A program made the position numbers and the translations under genes. This document shows, one piece after another, positions 1-11,164 of a stretch of DNA of 64,000 bases (position 1 is the first letter of the stretch; each line of letters begins with the position of its first letter). Under the pieces are notes generated by a model. The model was not told where the DNA came from, ran no database searches, and saw nothing but the letters and a program-made list of their open reading frames with translations. Origin of the DNA: an uncultured Lachnospiraceae bacterium (GTDB taxonomy: Bacteria; Bacillota; Clostridia; Lachnospirales; Lachnospiraceae); contig CAKRWT010000004.1 in assembly GCA_934418125.1 (NCBI GenBank), positions 62,001 to 126,000 of the forward strand. Reading direction: 5' to 3'.

Positions 1-98
1 TCGATTGTATTAAACTCCACCATGGATACATCGTCTTCTTCATAGAAGACTCTGTCGGGAGTAATAATTTTTAATGTAAAATTTCTCTCATCTGCCAT
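1..98 (-). CDS. atpC: F1 ATP synthase epsilon subunit, 5' part only
   Basis: Seen: the first 32 codons of a minus-strand gene whose 3' end lies outside the window. The start ATG is at 98, about 7 bases after an AAGGTG ribosome site. The N-terminus (MADERNFTLKI, then ITPDRVFYEED) matches the beta-barrel start of epsilon, the F1 subunit that links gamma to the c-ring and damps ATP hydrolysis. It follows atpD by 42 bases as the last gene of the atp operon, as in most Firmicutes. Only the barrel start is visible, so the C-terminal helices cannot be judged. Confidence 0.9.
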   Translation of the reverse strand, partial: MADERNFTLKIITPDRVFYEEDDVSMVEFNTI

Positions 99-140
99 AC
101 GTCACCTTGCTCCCTTCCTGCCCTGTCGCTTCACAGAGCC

Positions 141-1556
<1,416 letters not shown>

Positions 1557-1592
1557 TCACTCATGTTTTCTTCCCGTGCATCATGCCTCCTA

Positions 1593-2456
1593 TTAGGAAA
1601 TTGCATTTGCACCTGCTATAATTTCTGTTAATTCCTGCGTAATCGAGCCCTGACGTGCTCTGTTGTACATCAGTGATAAATCATCTATCATTTCCTCAGC
1701 ATTGCTTGTTGCGGAATCCATTGCCTGCATTCTCGCACCATTCTCACTGGCATGGGATTCTACCAGTCCACCATAGATAAGGCTGGTAATATATTTGGGA
1801 ATAATCAGGTCAAGCGCCTCATCATCCTCCGGCTCGAAATTCATCATCGCTTTGCTCTCGGACTTGTCCCCATCCTCTTCTGCCTCTGCTGCTTCTACCG
1901 GAAGAAGCTTGAGCAGTTTCGGTTCATGGACAACCGTGTTCTTAAAGCTTGTGTAGGCAAGATAAATCTCGCCAATTTCGCCTGCTGCAAAGGAATCCAG
2001 CAATTTCTTACTGAGTGCCATTGCATCGACATAAGCCGGGTCTTCAATGATATCGGAATCGTCCTCTGCTATCGCATAGCCAAGACGTACAAAGGTATCT
2101 TTTCCCTTCTTACCGACTGCATAAATCTGAATATCCTCTTTTCGGAAATCACCCCTGGTAATCAGCTTTACAACATTCGAGTTATAACCGCCTGCCAGAC
2201 CTCTGTTCGAAGTGATTACAATAACCGCTTTCTTATCAGATGCCCCTGCTTTCAGGTAAGGGTGCTCCAGATTGCCTGTTTTTGCCAGCATGGAAGTTAC
2301 TGTTTCGTACATACAGTCAAAATATGCCTTGGACTGTTCTGCCCTCTGTTTTGCTCTCTGCAATTTAACAGTTGAAACCAGCTTCATGGCTTTTGTGATC
2401 TGCTGAGTGCTTTGAATACTACTCTTACGCCTTTTAATATCTCTCATTGAGGCCAT
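1593..2456 (-). CDS. atpG: F1 ATP synthase gamma subunit (central stalk)
   Basis: 287 aa, the usual gamma length. Gamma forms the rotating shaft joining the c-ring to the alpha3beta3 head. Seen: the N-terminal helix starting MASMRDIKRRKSSIQSTQQI with KAMKLVSTVKLQRA, and the C-terminal helix with NAEEMIDDLSLMYNRARQG and TQELTEI, both near-invariant. A middle acidic insertion around 190-205 (EAAEAEEDGDKSES) is a little longer than in many homologues. It starts 17 bases after atpA and is followed by atpD in the atp operon. Confidence 0.97.
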   Translation of the reverse strand: MASMRDIKRRKSSIQSTQQITKAMKLVSTVKLQRAKQRAEQSKAYFDCMYETVTSMLAKTGNLEHPYLKAGASDKKAVIVITSNRGLAGGYNSNVVKLITRGDFRKEDIQIYAVGKKGKDTFVRLGYAIAEDDSDIIEDPAYVDAMALSKKLLDSFAAGEIGEIYLAYTSFKNTVVHEPKLLKLLPVEAAEAEEDGDKSESKAMMNFEPEDDEALDLIIPKYITSLIYGGLVESHASENGARMQAMDSATSNAEEMIDDLSLMYNRARQGSITQELTEIIAGANAIS

Positions 2457-2473
2457 AGCGTCACCTTACCTTC

Positions 2474-3979
<1,506 letters not shown>

Positions 3980-3996
3980 TCATACGCACCTTTCTT

Positions 3997-4542
3997 CTAA
4001 ATTTGAACCTTTAATAATTCTCTTTGCAGTTCATTCAATTTCGTACTGATGCTGCTGTCTACTACTCTGTCGCCGATACGGATTACCATACCGCCGATAA
4101 TAGAAGCATCCTGTACATAATGCATTTCCATTGACTGGAAGCCTGTTGTGGCAAGCAGTTTTTCCTCCACCTTACGGCACTGCTCTGCCTTCAACGGCAT
4201 CGCTGTAGTTACCGTGGCAATTCCGATTCCTTTGTATTTCTTCACTTCTGCTACGAAATAGTCCAGAATCTGGTCAATTTCCCTGTATCTGTCTTTGGAA
4301 ATGATAATGATGAGAAATCCCATCAGTTCTTCTGAAATTCTGCCTTCAAATACATTCTTCGCAACCTGAATCTTTTCTTCCTTGATAATCTTAGGATGAT
4401 TCATCAGCTTACCAAAATCTTCATTCTCATCAAGCACCTTCTGAAGCTGTGTGATTTCTTCCAGCAATGCATCTACCTTGTCCTCTTCTACGGCAAGTTC
4501 AAACAACGCATCGCCATAAGTCTTTGAAATTAGCTTAGCCAT
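3997..4542 (-). CDS. atpH: F1 ATP synthase delta subunit
   Basis: 181 aa. Delta (OSCP-like) connects the top of F1 to the peripheral stalk b dimer. Seen: N-terminal helical part (LISKTYGDALFELAVEEDK) and a C-terminal part with GGMVIRIGDRVVDSSISTKL, the family's conserved end motif. Its start codon overlaps the end of atpF by 13 bases, so the two are probably translationally coupled. Position and length are normal. Confidence 0.96.
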   Translation of the reverse strand: MAKLISKTYGDALFELAVEEDKVDALLEEITQLQKVLDENEDFGKLMNHPKIIKEEKIQVAKNVFEGRISEELMGFLIIIISKDRYREIDQILDYFVAEVKKYKGIGIATVTTAMPLKAEQCRKVEEKLLATTGFQSMEMHYVQDASIIGGMVIRIGDRVVDSSISTKLNELQRELLKVQI

Positions 4543-5090
4543 GTGCTCTCACCTATTTCTTTCAACGTTTCTTCAATCAGACTGTCCTGTACAGTCGTGT
4601 CAATCGCCGCATTTACAACTTTGCCAGCCATCATGGATGCCAGAACTACCATCTCACGTTTCACATCGTCAGCCGCTTTCTTCTTCTCAAGCTCAGCTTC
4701 CACATTTGCTCTCTCAATGATTCGGGCAGCTTCTTCTTTTGCATCCGCTACAATCTTGTTCTCGTTGGCAAGTGCTTTCTTTCTTGCTTCTGCAAGAATT
4801 GCTTCAGCTTCTTTATCAATATCTTTTAACTTGGCTTCATACTCTTCCCTGAGTGCCTTTGCTTCTTCCATGTCGGAAGCTGCCGTATCCAGTTCTGTCT
4901 TAATACGCTCCTGTCTCTTCTGCATCATCTCCCTTACCGGATTAAACAGTAAGTGGGATGCAACCAGAAACAGTGCAAAAACAGCAACTATCATCAAAGC
5001 AGAATCTGCTAACAGCTGTAAATCCAAATCAAATAATCTGGGTTCCATCTCCGCTGCAGCCAGCACTAAATTTGTAGCTAGTGTATTCAA
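4530..5090 (-). CDS. atpF: F0 ATP synthase b subunit (peripheral stalk)
   Basis: 186 aa. The b subunit anchors the stator in the membrane and reaches up to delta and F1. Seen: one membrane helix (about residues 30-50, LMIVAVFALFLVASHLLF) followed by VREMMQKRQERI and a long, highly charged Ala/Glu/Lys helix to the C-terminus. This is the standard architecture. The first roughly 25 residues before the helix are slightly longer than in many homologues. It is followed directly by the overlapping atpH. Confidence 0.95.
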   Translation of the reverse strand: MNTLATNLVLAAAEMEPRLFDLDLQLLADSALMIVAVFALFLVASHLLFNPVREMMQKRQERIKTELDTAASDMEEAKALREEYEAKLKDIDKEAEAILAEARKKALANENKIVADAKEEAARIIERANVEAELEKKKAADDVKREMVVLASMMAGKVVNAAIDTTVQDSLIEETLKEIGESTWLS

Positions 5091-5142
5091 GCAATTAGCC
5101 TCCTTTCTTTCCTTCTTCTAGAATTTATCAGAGACTTTCTTA

Positions 5143-5418
<276 letters not shown>

Positions 5419-5447
5419 TTATCTTTCTTCAAAAATGGTTGTGCCCA

Positions 5448-6182
5448 CTACTCATCGGTAGTGCAGGCATTTGTGATGTATGTCATAGTCAACATACAGA
5501 ATACATATGTCTGAATTGCTCCGGAGAACAAATCAAAGTATACGTGAAGTGCTCCCGGCCAGACGAGTACGATGAGGGTTGAAATCTTGGATAACAATCC
5601 ATAAACCAGTGCCATCATTACCGTACCGGATAATACATTGGCAAACAGACGCAGTGATAATGAAATCGGCACTGCCACATCTCCAATGATATTGATTGGT
5701 GCCCAGATTGGCCATGGATCACACAGTCCCTTGATAACACCACTAACCTTCTGGTATTTAAACTGGTTAAAGTGGATGATGACGAAGGTCATGATACCGA
5801 GTGCAAAGGTTACACCATAATCTGCAGTCGGCGGTCTTAATCCAAATAATCCGGAAATATTGCTGAGAAGGATAAAGATAAAAATTGTTCCAATATAATT
5901 ACGGAATTTCGGACTGAATTTGCCCATAACACCGCCAATCATATTATCCAGCATTTCTACCACAAGCTCGACAATATTCTGAAAAGTACCTGGAACATCT
6001 GTTGCATGTTTGATTGCCCGGTTTGCTGCAATGCAGAAGCCAATAATAACCAGCATAACAATCAACACACAGACATGCGTGGTTGTTATCCATACAGTCT
6101 GACCAAACAGTTCATAGGAAAATACCCCATGTATCATAAAGTCAATACTATCCGCACCAGACAACAGGATTCCCTGTTCCAT
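5448..6182 (-). CDS. atpB: F0 ATP synthase a subunit (ion channel stator)
   Basis: 244 aa multi-span membrane protein that forms the ion half-channels against the c-ring. Seen: the conserved helix ISLSLRLFANVLSGTVMM with the essential Arg, and a last helix with Gln (SGAIQTYVFCMLTMTY). The start ATG at 6182 has an AAGGAGGTGAAAGT site just upstream. It stands before atpE as usual. Length and motif content are normal for clostridial AtpB. Confidence 0.97.
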   Translation of the reverse strand: MEQGILLSGADSIDFMIHGVFSYELFGQTVWITTTHVCVLIVMLVIIGFCIAANRAIKHATDVPGTFQNIVELVVEMLDNMIGGVMGKFSPKFRNYIGTIFIFILLSNISGLFGLRPPTADYGVTFALGIMTFVIIHFNQFKYQKVSGVIKGLCDPWPIWAPINIIGDVAVPISLSLRLFANVLSGTVMMALVYGLLSKISTLIVLVWPGALHVYFDLFSGAIQTYVFCMLTMTYITNACTTDE

Positions 6183-6238
6183 ACTTTCACCTCCTTCTTT
6201 TATAGCCTTTTATTTAGTTTTTTATGTGAATAAAACAG

Positions 6239-6631
6239 CTAACTTATTTTAAAAACCTTTGCACTGATTTTCCTGACGAAAGGATTCATGTAGGCAGAAA
6301 CTTTCATACCCATATATCCACAAAATGCAAAGATGGGATTGGCAAAGTCAGTATACACTAAAATTACCAGAACCATTACCGCCACAAAATAACGGATAAT
6401 GTTATTCGTGGTTACCTGCCTTGTAGCATCCTTCTGTACCATGTCAAGACTCCGGTCTAATGACCACCACATGTGAATGCTGCCCACGACTGCCAGCGCA
6501 ATGCCTATCCATAGTCCAATGCTGTAAGCAGGTTTTCTCGAGAAGATAAGCAGGATGATTTCAAATACAATTCCGTACAACACAATGCCCAGACAAAGGT
6601 CAAACGTTGTAGGATTTATTTTCTTTCGCAA
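6239..6631 (-). CDS. ATP synthase subunit I-like membrane protein
   Basis: 130 aa with about four hydrophobic segments (roughly 10-30, 38-55, 80-97 and 100-118). It is small, basic at the C-terminus and without catalytic motifs. Position immediately before atpB and after the AtpZ-like gene fits the AtpI class. Established knowledge: AtpI proteins help c-ring assembly or cation supply for F0. It overlaps the upstream gene by 16 bases. Assignment rests on position and topology more than on sequence motifs. Confidence 0.7.
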   Translation of the reverse strand: MRKKINPTTFDLCLGIVLYGIVFEIILLIFSRKPAYSIGLWIGIALAVVGSIHMWWSLDRSLDMVQKDATRQVTTNNIIRYFVAVMVLVILVYTDFANPIFAFCGYMGMKVSAYMNPFVRKISAKVFKIS

Positions 6632-6894
6632 TCCTTCTCCTCCTCCCTGTCCGATTTCGCATGATGTCTGTCTCTTACAGATGGTCTTTCATATATCTTT
6701 CTGGCAAACCGGAATACATTGGTAAAGCCTGCTAACGCTCCGATAAAGAACAGCGTTACTGCCAGAAAAGATGTCCCTAGCTTCCTGTCCAGATAGATGC
6801 CTGCAAAAGTGCATAAAAAAATGGGAACCAGCATGTTAATACCAAACTGTGTTATCATCATAAGTGCCTGATAAACATTTCTATTATACTTCAC
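6616..6894 (-). CDS. AtpZ/AtpI-family protein, first gene of the atp operon
   Basis: 92 aa from a GTG start at 6894, which has an AAGAAGGG site 7 bases upstream. An in-frame ATG at 6978 lies upstream of the predicted transcription start and is unlikely to be used. Seen: two membrane helices (about 14-34 and 41-60) with a GIYLDRKLGTS link, then a positively charged tail. This is the AtpZ/AtpI layout known at the head of many F-ATPase operons, where it is linked to Mg2+/Ca2+ handling or c-ring assembly. Confidence 0.75.
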   Translation of the reverse strand: MKYNRNVYQALMMITQFGINMLVPIFLCTFAGIYLDRKLGTSFLAVTLFFIGALAGFTNVFRFARKIYERPSVRDRHHAKSDREEEKDCERK

Positions 6895-6967
6895 TGTGTT
6901 TCCCTTCTTTTTGCATGATTCTATTCCTTTTTCCAAGCATCCTTTTCCCACGGAACCTAATAGTAAA

Positions 6968-6996
6968 ATTATATCCACTCTTGGTATTTTTGTCTA
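6968..6996 (-). promoter_or_regulatory. atp operon promoter
   Basis: On the minus strand TAGACA (6991-6996), a 17-base spacer, then a perfect TATAAT (6968-6973). The predicted transcript begins near 6961 and gives a leader of about 65 nt before the GTG start at 6894. This is the best sigma-A-type promoter seen upstream of the atp genes. Confidence 0.75.
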
Positions 6997-7100
6997 GTAA
7001 AATCATTGACTTTTTAGGGTTCTGCGTGTAACGTAACCTATAAGAATTATTCTTTACACTTTCTTTATGATTATTTCATTTATATTTTACAGGAGGCACT

Positions 7101-7580
7101 ATGGCAGGTCCTATTTTGTATCGTAAAAGACTTATCCCGGAGGAATGTATTCTGTTAAAAGATGATGTGGTATTATACCGTGATGAAGATGTCATCGTTA
7201 CCGCATGGCATTCCCTGAAACCCAGAAAGGATTTGCACCATGGTTATTCCTGTTATTATCTGAAGGAGGGCTTCAAGGTAAGCAAATTCTATCAGGAAGA
7301 CGGCAGCCTGCTTTACTGGTACTGCGATATCGTGGACTATACCTACGAAGAAACAACCGATACCTATATAACTACCGATTTATTGGCTGACGTGCTCATT
7401 TATCCCGATGGCTTTGTCAAAGTCGTGGACATTGATGAACTGGTTACCGCTCTGGAACAGAACCTCATCAGTGAATCCCTGCTGAAAAAATCTCTGCTTC
7501 GGCTAAACCACCTGCTGACGCTGATTTACGATGGCCGTTTTGAAACTATGAAACAACAAATCGAAGGTCATATCTCTTGA
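7101..7580 (+). CDS. DUF402 / Ntdp-like nucleoside di- and triphosphatase
   Basis: 159 aa, start ATG at 7101 after ACAGGAGGCACT. Seen: the DUF402 core with YYLKEGFKVSKFY, then WYCDIVDYTYEE and DLLADVLIYPDGFVKVVD. The paired acidic residues (DIVDY, LLADVLI, DIDEL) are the metal ligands of the family. Established knowledge: Staphylococcus Ntdp and B. subtilis YgaC hydrolyse nucleoside tri- and diphosphates; FomD is a relative. The substrate cannot be deduced here. It is divergent from the atp operon and convergent with the SleB-type gene. Confidence 0.8.
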   Translation: MAGPILYRKRLIPEECILLKDDVVLYRDEDVIVTAWHSLKPRKDLHHGYSCYYLKEGFKVSKFYQEDGSLLYWYCDIVDYTYEETTDTYITTDLLADVLIYPDGFVKVVDIDELVTALEQNLISESLLKKSLLRLNHLLTLIYDGRFETMKQQIEGHIS

Positions 7581-7604
7581 CACATACCATTTTGGTATGT
7601 GTCA
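7578..7604. terminator. shared convergent hairpin between two stop codons
   Basis: Perfect 12-bp arms (7578-7589 and 7593-7604) with a 3-base loop. The left arm contains the TGA of the DUF402 gene, and the right arm abuts the stop of the minus-strand hydrolase at 7605. No long T-tract follows on either strand, so termination strength is uncertain. Confidence 0.55.
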
Positions 7605-8804
7605 TTAATAAAAGATATGTCCTCCGATAGTATACTTCGGCGTTATGCCCTCCACCGGTGTCCGGAAATAAACACAGTTCCCTACATTTGTGGTTCCTTT
7701 CATAACTTCATCAGCTGCCTGATAGCAGCTTCCCGTGGCACGACCTTCTGCCAGTGCCAGTGCCAGTCTTCCGCTTGCCACCGGCGAGAACTGTCCCGAC
7801 TGGTAAATCACTCCCGTTATTGTATCCGGATACACAGAGCTTAATACCCTGTTAATTACAACAGAGCCAACCGCTACCTGACCGGAATAGGATTCTCCTC
7901 CAGCCTCACAATAAATCAGATTGGCTAACAGATACCGGTCACCATCCGCAAAGGATACTTCAGAAATATCCCGCCAGCTTGATTGTGCCGCCAGCTCTGC
8001 CATACGGATTTCTTCTGCCAGTTTCGCCCGCAGTGCCGTAAGATTCTGTTCCTGCTCTTTTAATTTCTGCTCATAGGCAAGTGCCTCGGCCTCGGCCTCG
8101 GATATCTGACTGGCAGTGGCTGTAATCGAATTAGAGGTCTGGCTTACCAGACCGGACACACGCCCCTGTTCTGCTACAACCTGCACCTTATATTCATCCA
8201 GCTCTGCCTTATCCTGCTCCAGCTCCTTCTTGGCCTGTTCCAATTCTGCCGCCTTCCGCTCAATCGCTTCCTGCGCTGCTTTAAACTCCTCCAGCTGCTT
8301 CTGTTCGTACTGGGAGAGTTGTTCAATATAATTGTTCTTATTCAGGAAATCTGCAAAATTCCCGGCAGAAAACAAAAGTTCCATATAAAGGGAATTGCTT
8401 TTCTCATACATGAACTTAATCTGCTGTTTCATTCTGGCATACTGTTCATCTTTCAAGGTAATGGCAAGTTCCAAATCCTGGTTTGCCTCTTCGATTCTGC
8501 GGTTTGCCTCCTCGATTTCGCTTTCCTTATCCGATATCTTCCCTTCCAGGTCACTTAAATTATTGCTGACCTGGGATAATTCCGTGTTCAGCGTATTTAA
8601 GGTTCCTTGCAGGGAATCTTTCTGCTCATTTAACCGGTCAAGATTCTGCTCGGTTTCCCCTAGTTTATTTTCCGTATCTTTCTTCTGGTCCTCAGCCTCT
8701 TTAATCTGTTGCCGCGTTTCCTCGGTTGCATACACAGTAACGGGCACAACGCTCAAAAACAACATCGCGGCAAGGAACACAGCTATTTCCCGCTTTCTCC
8801 GCAT
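7605..8804 (-). CDS. secreted coiled-coil cell-wall hydrolase with SleB-type domain
   Basis: 399 aa. Seen: signal peptide at 1-26 (FLAAMLFLSVVPVTVYA); a long Glu/Gln/Lys-rich coiled coil at about 28-265, like CwlO/PcsB hydrolases; then a Hydrolase_2 (SleB/CwlJ) domain at about 285-399 with the catalytic Glu in IYCEAGGESYSGQVAVGSVVINR. Established: SleB-type enzymes are lytic transglycosylases of cortex or wall. The coiled coil suggests control by a membrane complex such as FtsEX, which is inference. It is the last gene of a likely operon with rpiB, the Sua5 homologue and an amidase. Confidence 0.85.
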   Translation of the reverse strand: MRRKREIAVFLAAMLFLSVVPVTVYATEETRQQIKEAEDQKKDTENKLGETEQNLDRLNEQKDSLQGTLNTLNTELSQVSNNLSDLEGKISDKESEIEEANRRIEEANQDLELAITLKDEQYARMKQQIKFMYEKSNSLYMELLFSAGNFADFLNKNNYIEQLSQYEQKQLEEFKAAQEAIERKAAELEQAKKELEQDKAELDEYKVQVVAEQGRVSGLVSQTSNSITATASQISEAEAEALAYEQKLKEQEQNLTALRAKLAEEIRMAELAAQSSWRDISEVSFADGDRYLLANLIYCEAGGESYSGQVAVGSVVINRVLSSVYPDTITGVIYQSGQFSPVASGRLALALAEGRATGSCYQAADEVMKGTTNVGNCVYFRTPVEGITPKYTIGGHIFY

Positions 8805-8839
8805 AAACCTCCTCCACGCATTATCGTAACTTCTGCCTG

Positions 8840-9271
8840 CTAAACCTGTTCTATCAGATTGATTCTTCGTTGATGTCTCTCTTCTCCGGAGAACTCCGTG
8901 CCAAGGAAGGTATCTACAATACCAAGTGCCAGATTCTCCCCGACGATGCCCGCACCCATTGCCAGCACATTGGCATCATTGTGTAATCTGGTTAATCTGG
9001 CAGATACCGTATCCGCACAAAGTGCACAACGGATTCCCGGCACTTTATTGGCAGTAATGGAAATGCCGATACCTGTGGTACAGATGACGATTCCCTTCTC
9101 ACATTCTCCCGCCGCAACGGCTCTGGCTACTGCCCTGCCATAGACTGGATAATCGCAGGAGCTTTTATCCTGACATCCCATATCCTTACATTCAATACCT
9201 TGCTCCTTTAAGTGGGCAATGACCTTCTCCTTTAAATCATATCCTCCATGGTCACTTCCAATTGCTATCAT
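8840..9271 (-). CDS. rpiB: ribose-5-phosphate isomerase B
   Basis: 143 aa. It interconverts ribose 5-phosphate and ribulose 5-phosphate in the non-oxidative pentose phosphate pathway (RpiB/LacAB family). Seen: MIAIGSDHGGYDLKE start, active-site Cys in GIVICTTGIGIS, the NKVPGIRCALC segment and the RLHNDANVLAMGA motif. In many homologues the Cys is followed by GTG rather than TTG, a small change next to the catalytic base. It sits 26 bases from the Sua5 gene. Confidence 0.95.
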   Translation of the reverse strand: MIAIGSDHGGYDLKEKVIAHLKEQGIECKDMGCQDKSSCDYPVYGRAVARAVAAGECEKGIVICTTGIGISITANKVPGIRCALCADTVSARLTRLHNDANVLAMGAGIVGENLALGIVDTFLGTEFSGEERHQRRINLIEQV

Positions 9272-9297
9272 AATCCCATCCTTCCTTTCCTTCTCTT

Positions 9298-10350
9298 CTA
9301 CTCTAGCGTAATCACTTTATGTCCTGCTGCCTTTAACAGCCTGTTCATAATAGCCTGTCCCAATCCCTGGGTAGAAAAAGACTCCGAATAAATAACCTCC
9401 ACTTTTTCGTCATCAAATTCCCTTAGAATCCGGTACAGTTCTTTGGCTATTGTACTATCCTGTTCTCTGTTTCCGGCACTCTTACACACCTGTGCATGGT
9501 ACTGCCCTATGGTCGCATCCGTTCCGATAACACCGACCTTTTTCCCTCCGGCGGCTGCCTGCGTGGTCTGTTCATTGATATAATCGATGACTTTCAAGGC
9601 TTCTCCTGCCACGATAGTCAAATCCCCCTTGGGGGCATAATGCCGGTACTTCATTCCCGGTGCCTTCGGTGCCTGTCCAGAATCTGCCCGCATTAAAGTA
9701 CAATCCTCTTCGACCGTTTCCAGCACCTCTTCCAACATTTCCTTCGTAATATAGCCGGGACGGAGAATCATCGGCTCCTCTACGGTCATATCCACAATCG
9801 TAGACTCCAGTCCTATTTCCACGTCACCGCCATCGATAATCATTTCAATACGCCCGTCCATGTCCTCTGCCACATACTTGGCTACCGTTGGACTTGGTCT
9901 GCCTGACAGATTGGCACTGGGAGCTGCCACATAGCCGCCAGCCGCCCGGATAAACTCCCTGGCCACCTTATGCACCGGCATCCGGACTGCTACCGTATCC
10001 AGTCCTCCGGTGGTTTCATGGGGCACCAAATCCGATTTCCGGAAAATCATAGTAAGCGGTCCCGGCCAGAATACCTCTGCCAGCCGCTTTGCCTGCTCCG
10101 GAATCTCTGCCACGATTGGTGGCAGTGCCTCCATATCCGCGATGTGTACAATCAAAGGATTATCCGAGGGTCTTCCCTTGGCTGCATAGATTTTCTTAGA
10201 GGATGCCGGATTCAAAGCATCTCCCCCCAGTCCGTATACCGTTTCCGTAGGAAATGCTACCAGCCCGCCCGCCTTGATAATGGCTCCGGCTTCCTCCAGC
10301 TTCTGCTTATCTATCTGTTCTTCACTCATCTGAATGATTTTTGTTTCCAC
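9298..10350 (-). CDS. ywlC: L-threonylcarbamoyladenylate synthase, Sua5 type
   Basis: 350 aa. It makes threonylcarbamoyl-AMP from Thr, bicarbonate and ATP for the t6A37 modification of tRNAs reading ANN codons. Seen: YrdC domain at about 15-205 with GGLVAFPTETVYGLGG, then KGRPSDNPLIVHI and APSANLSGRPSPT, followed by a C-terminal Sua5 domain beginning near LRPGYIT. This long form is typical of Firmicutes, in contrast to the short TsaC. The partners TsaB, TsaD and TsaE are not in this window. Confidence 0.95.
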   Translation of the reverse strand: METKIIQMSEEQIDKQKLEEAGAIIKAGGLVAFPTETVYGLGGDALNPASSKKIYAAKGRPSDNPLIVHIADMEALPPIVAEIPEQAKRLAEVFWPGPLTMIFRKSDLVPHETTGGLDTVAVRMPVHKVAREFIRAAGGYVAAPSANLSGRPSPTVAKYVAEDMDGRIEMIIDGGDVEIGLESTIVDMTVEEPMILRPGYITKEMLEEVLETVEEDCTLMRADSGQAPKAPGMKYRHYAPKGDLTIVAGEALKVIDYINEQTTQAAAGGKKVGVIGTDATIGQYHAQVCKSAGNREQDSTIAKELYRILREFDDEKVEVIYSESFSTQGLGQAIMNRLLKAAGHKVITLE

Positions 10351-10365
10351 GTTACTGTCCTTCTC

Positions 10366-11094
10366 TCATTCTGCTGCATTATTCAGATATTGTAAAATCG
10401 CCAGATGGATTGCCCAGGCCGTTTTCTCCTGGTAATATTCTGACGACAGCTTCTGTGCTTCCTCATAATTGGACAGGAATCCACATTCCACTATAACAAT
10501 AGGGGTAGAGGTCTTTTTTAACAGATAATAACTGTCATTGGCTTTCGCCTGCCTGGTATTCTCCACATCCAACTGTGCTGCCATAACCTGTTGAATCTGT
10601 TCTGCAAGCTGTTTACTGCTCTCACTGTTATTATAATAGAAAGTCTGCGCTCCGTGTACATATTCTTCGTGATAACTGTTCTGATGGATACTGACTGTCA
10701 GTTGAGGTCTCTTTTCCTCAATGATGCTTACCCGTCTTTTCATATCCTGCACCTTTTTATTCGATGCATTTTCATCATACAGCCCGGTATCCGACTCTCT
10801 CGTAAGCACTACATCTACATCTTCCATTCTCAGGAAGGTCTGCAGCTTCTTTGCAATCGCCAGATTGATATCTTTCTCAAGGCTGCCGTCTACACCTACC
10901 TTGCCGGGGTCTGCCCCGCCATGTCCTGCATCAATGACTACACAGTAAGGTGTTTTGTCTGGCTTCGTTGACACCAGGCTGCCAGAGTTTACAAGTCTCG
11001 CCCCGCCCCGGAGCATAAATCCAAGAGTCACTCCCATCCATAATAACAGGAAAGCCCTCAGCAATACCTCTTTTTTATCATACTTCTTTTCCAT
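10366..11094 (-). CDS. N-acetylmuramoyl-L-alanine amidase (Amidase_3)
   Basis: 242 aa. Seen: a membrane anchor or uncleaved signal at about 10-28 (LLRAFLLLWMGVTLGFMLRGG), then an Amidase_3 zinc fold with VIDAGHGGADPG (His ligand), the next ligand Glu in the GSLEKDINL segment, LTVSIHQNSY with a His, and IVIVECGFLSNYEEA with the catalytic Glu. It cleaves the amide between MurNAc and L-Ala of peptidoglycan outside the cell. It sits 15 bases before the Sua5 homologue. Relatives include CwlD and AmiC; the exact role is not known. Confidence 0.9.
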   Translation of the reverse strand: MEKKYDKKEVLLRAFLLLWMGVTLGFMLRGGARLVNSGSLVSTKPDKTPYCVVIDAGHGGADPGKVGVDGSLEKDINLAIAKKLQTFLRMEDVDVVLTRESDTGLYDENASNKKVQDMKRRVSIIEEKRPQLTVSIHQNSYHEEYVHGAQTFYYNNSESSKQLAEQIQQVMAAQLDVENTRQAKANDSYYLLKKTSTPIVIVECGFLSNYEEAQKLSSEYYQEKTAWAIHLAILQYLNNAAE

Positions 11095-11164
11095 TCCGTA
11101 TTATCCCGCATCCTCTTTTCTACATGCTATGAAATAATAGCGGAAAAAATGCGAAACAGATACT

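Noticed and set aside
6895..6978. ATG at 6978 as start of the AtpZ-like gene
   Set aside because: It lies upstream of the predicted transcription start, while the GTG at 6894 has a good ribosome site.
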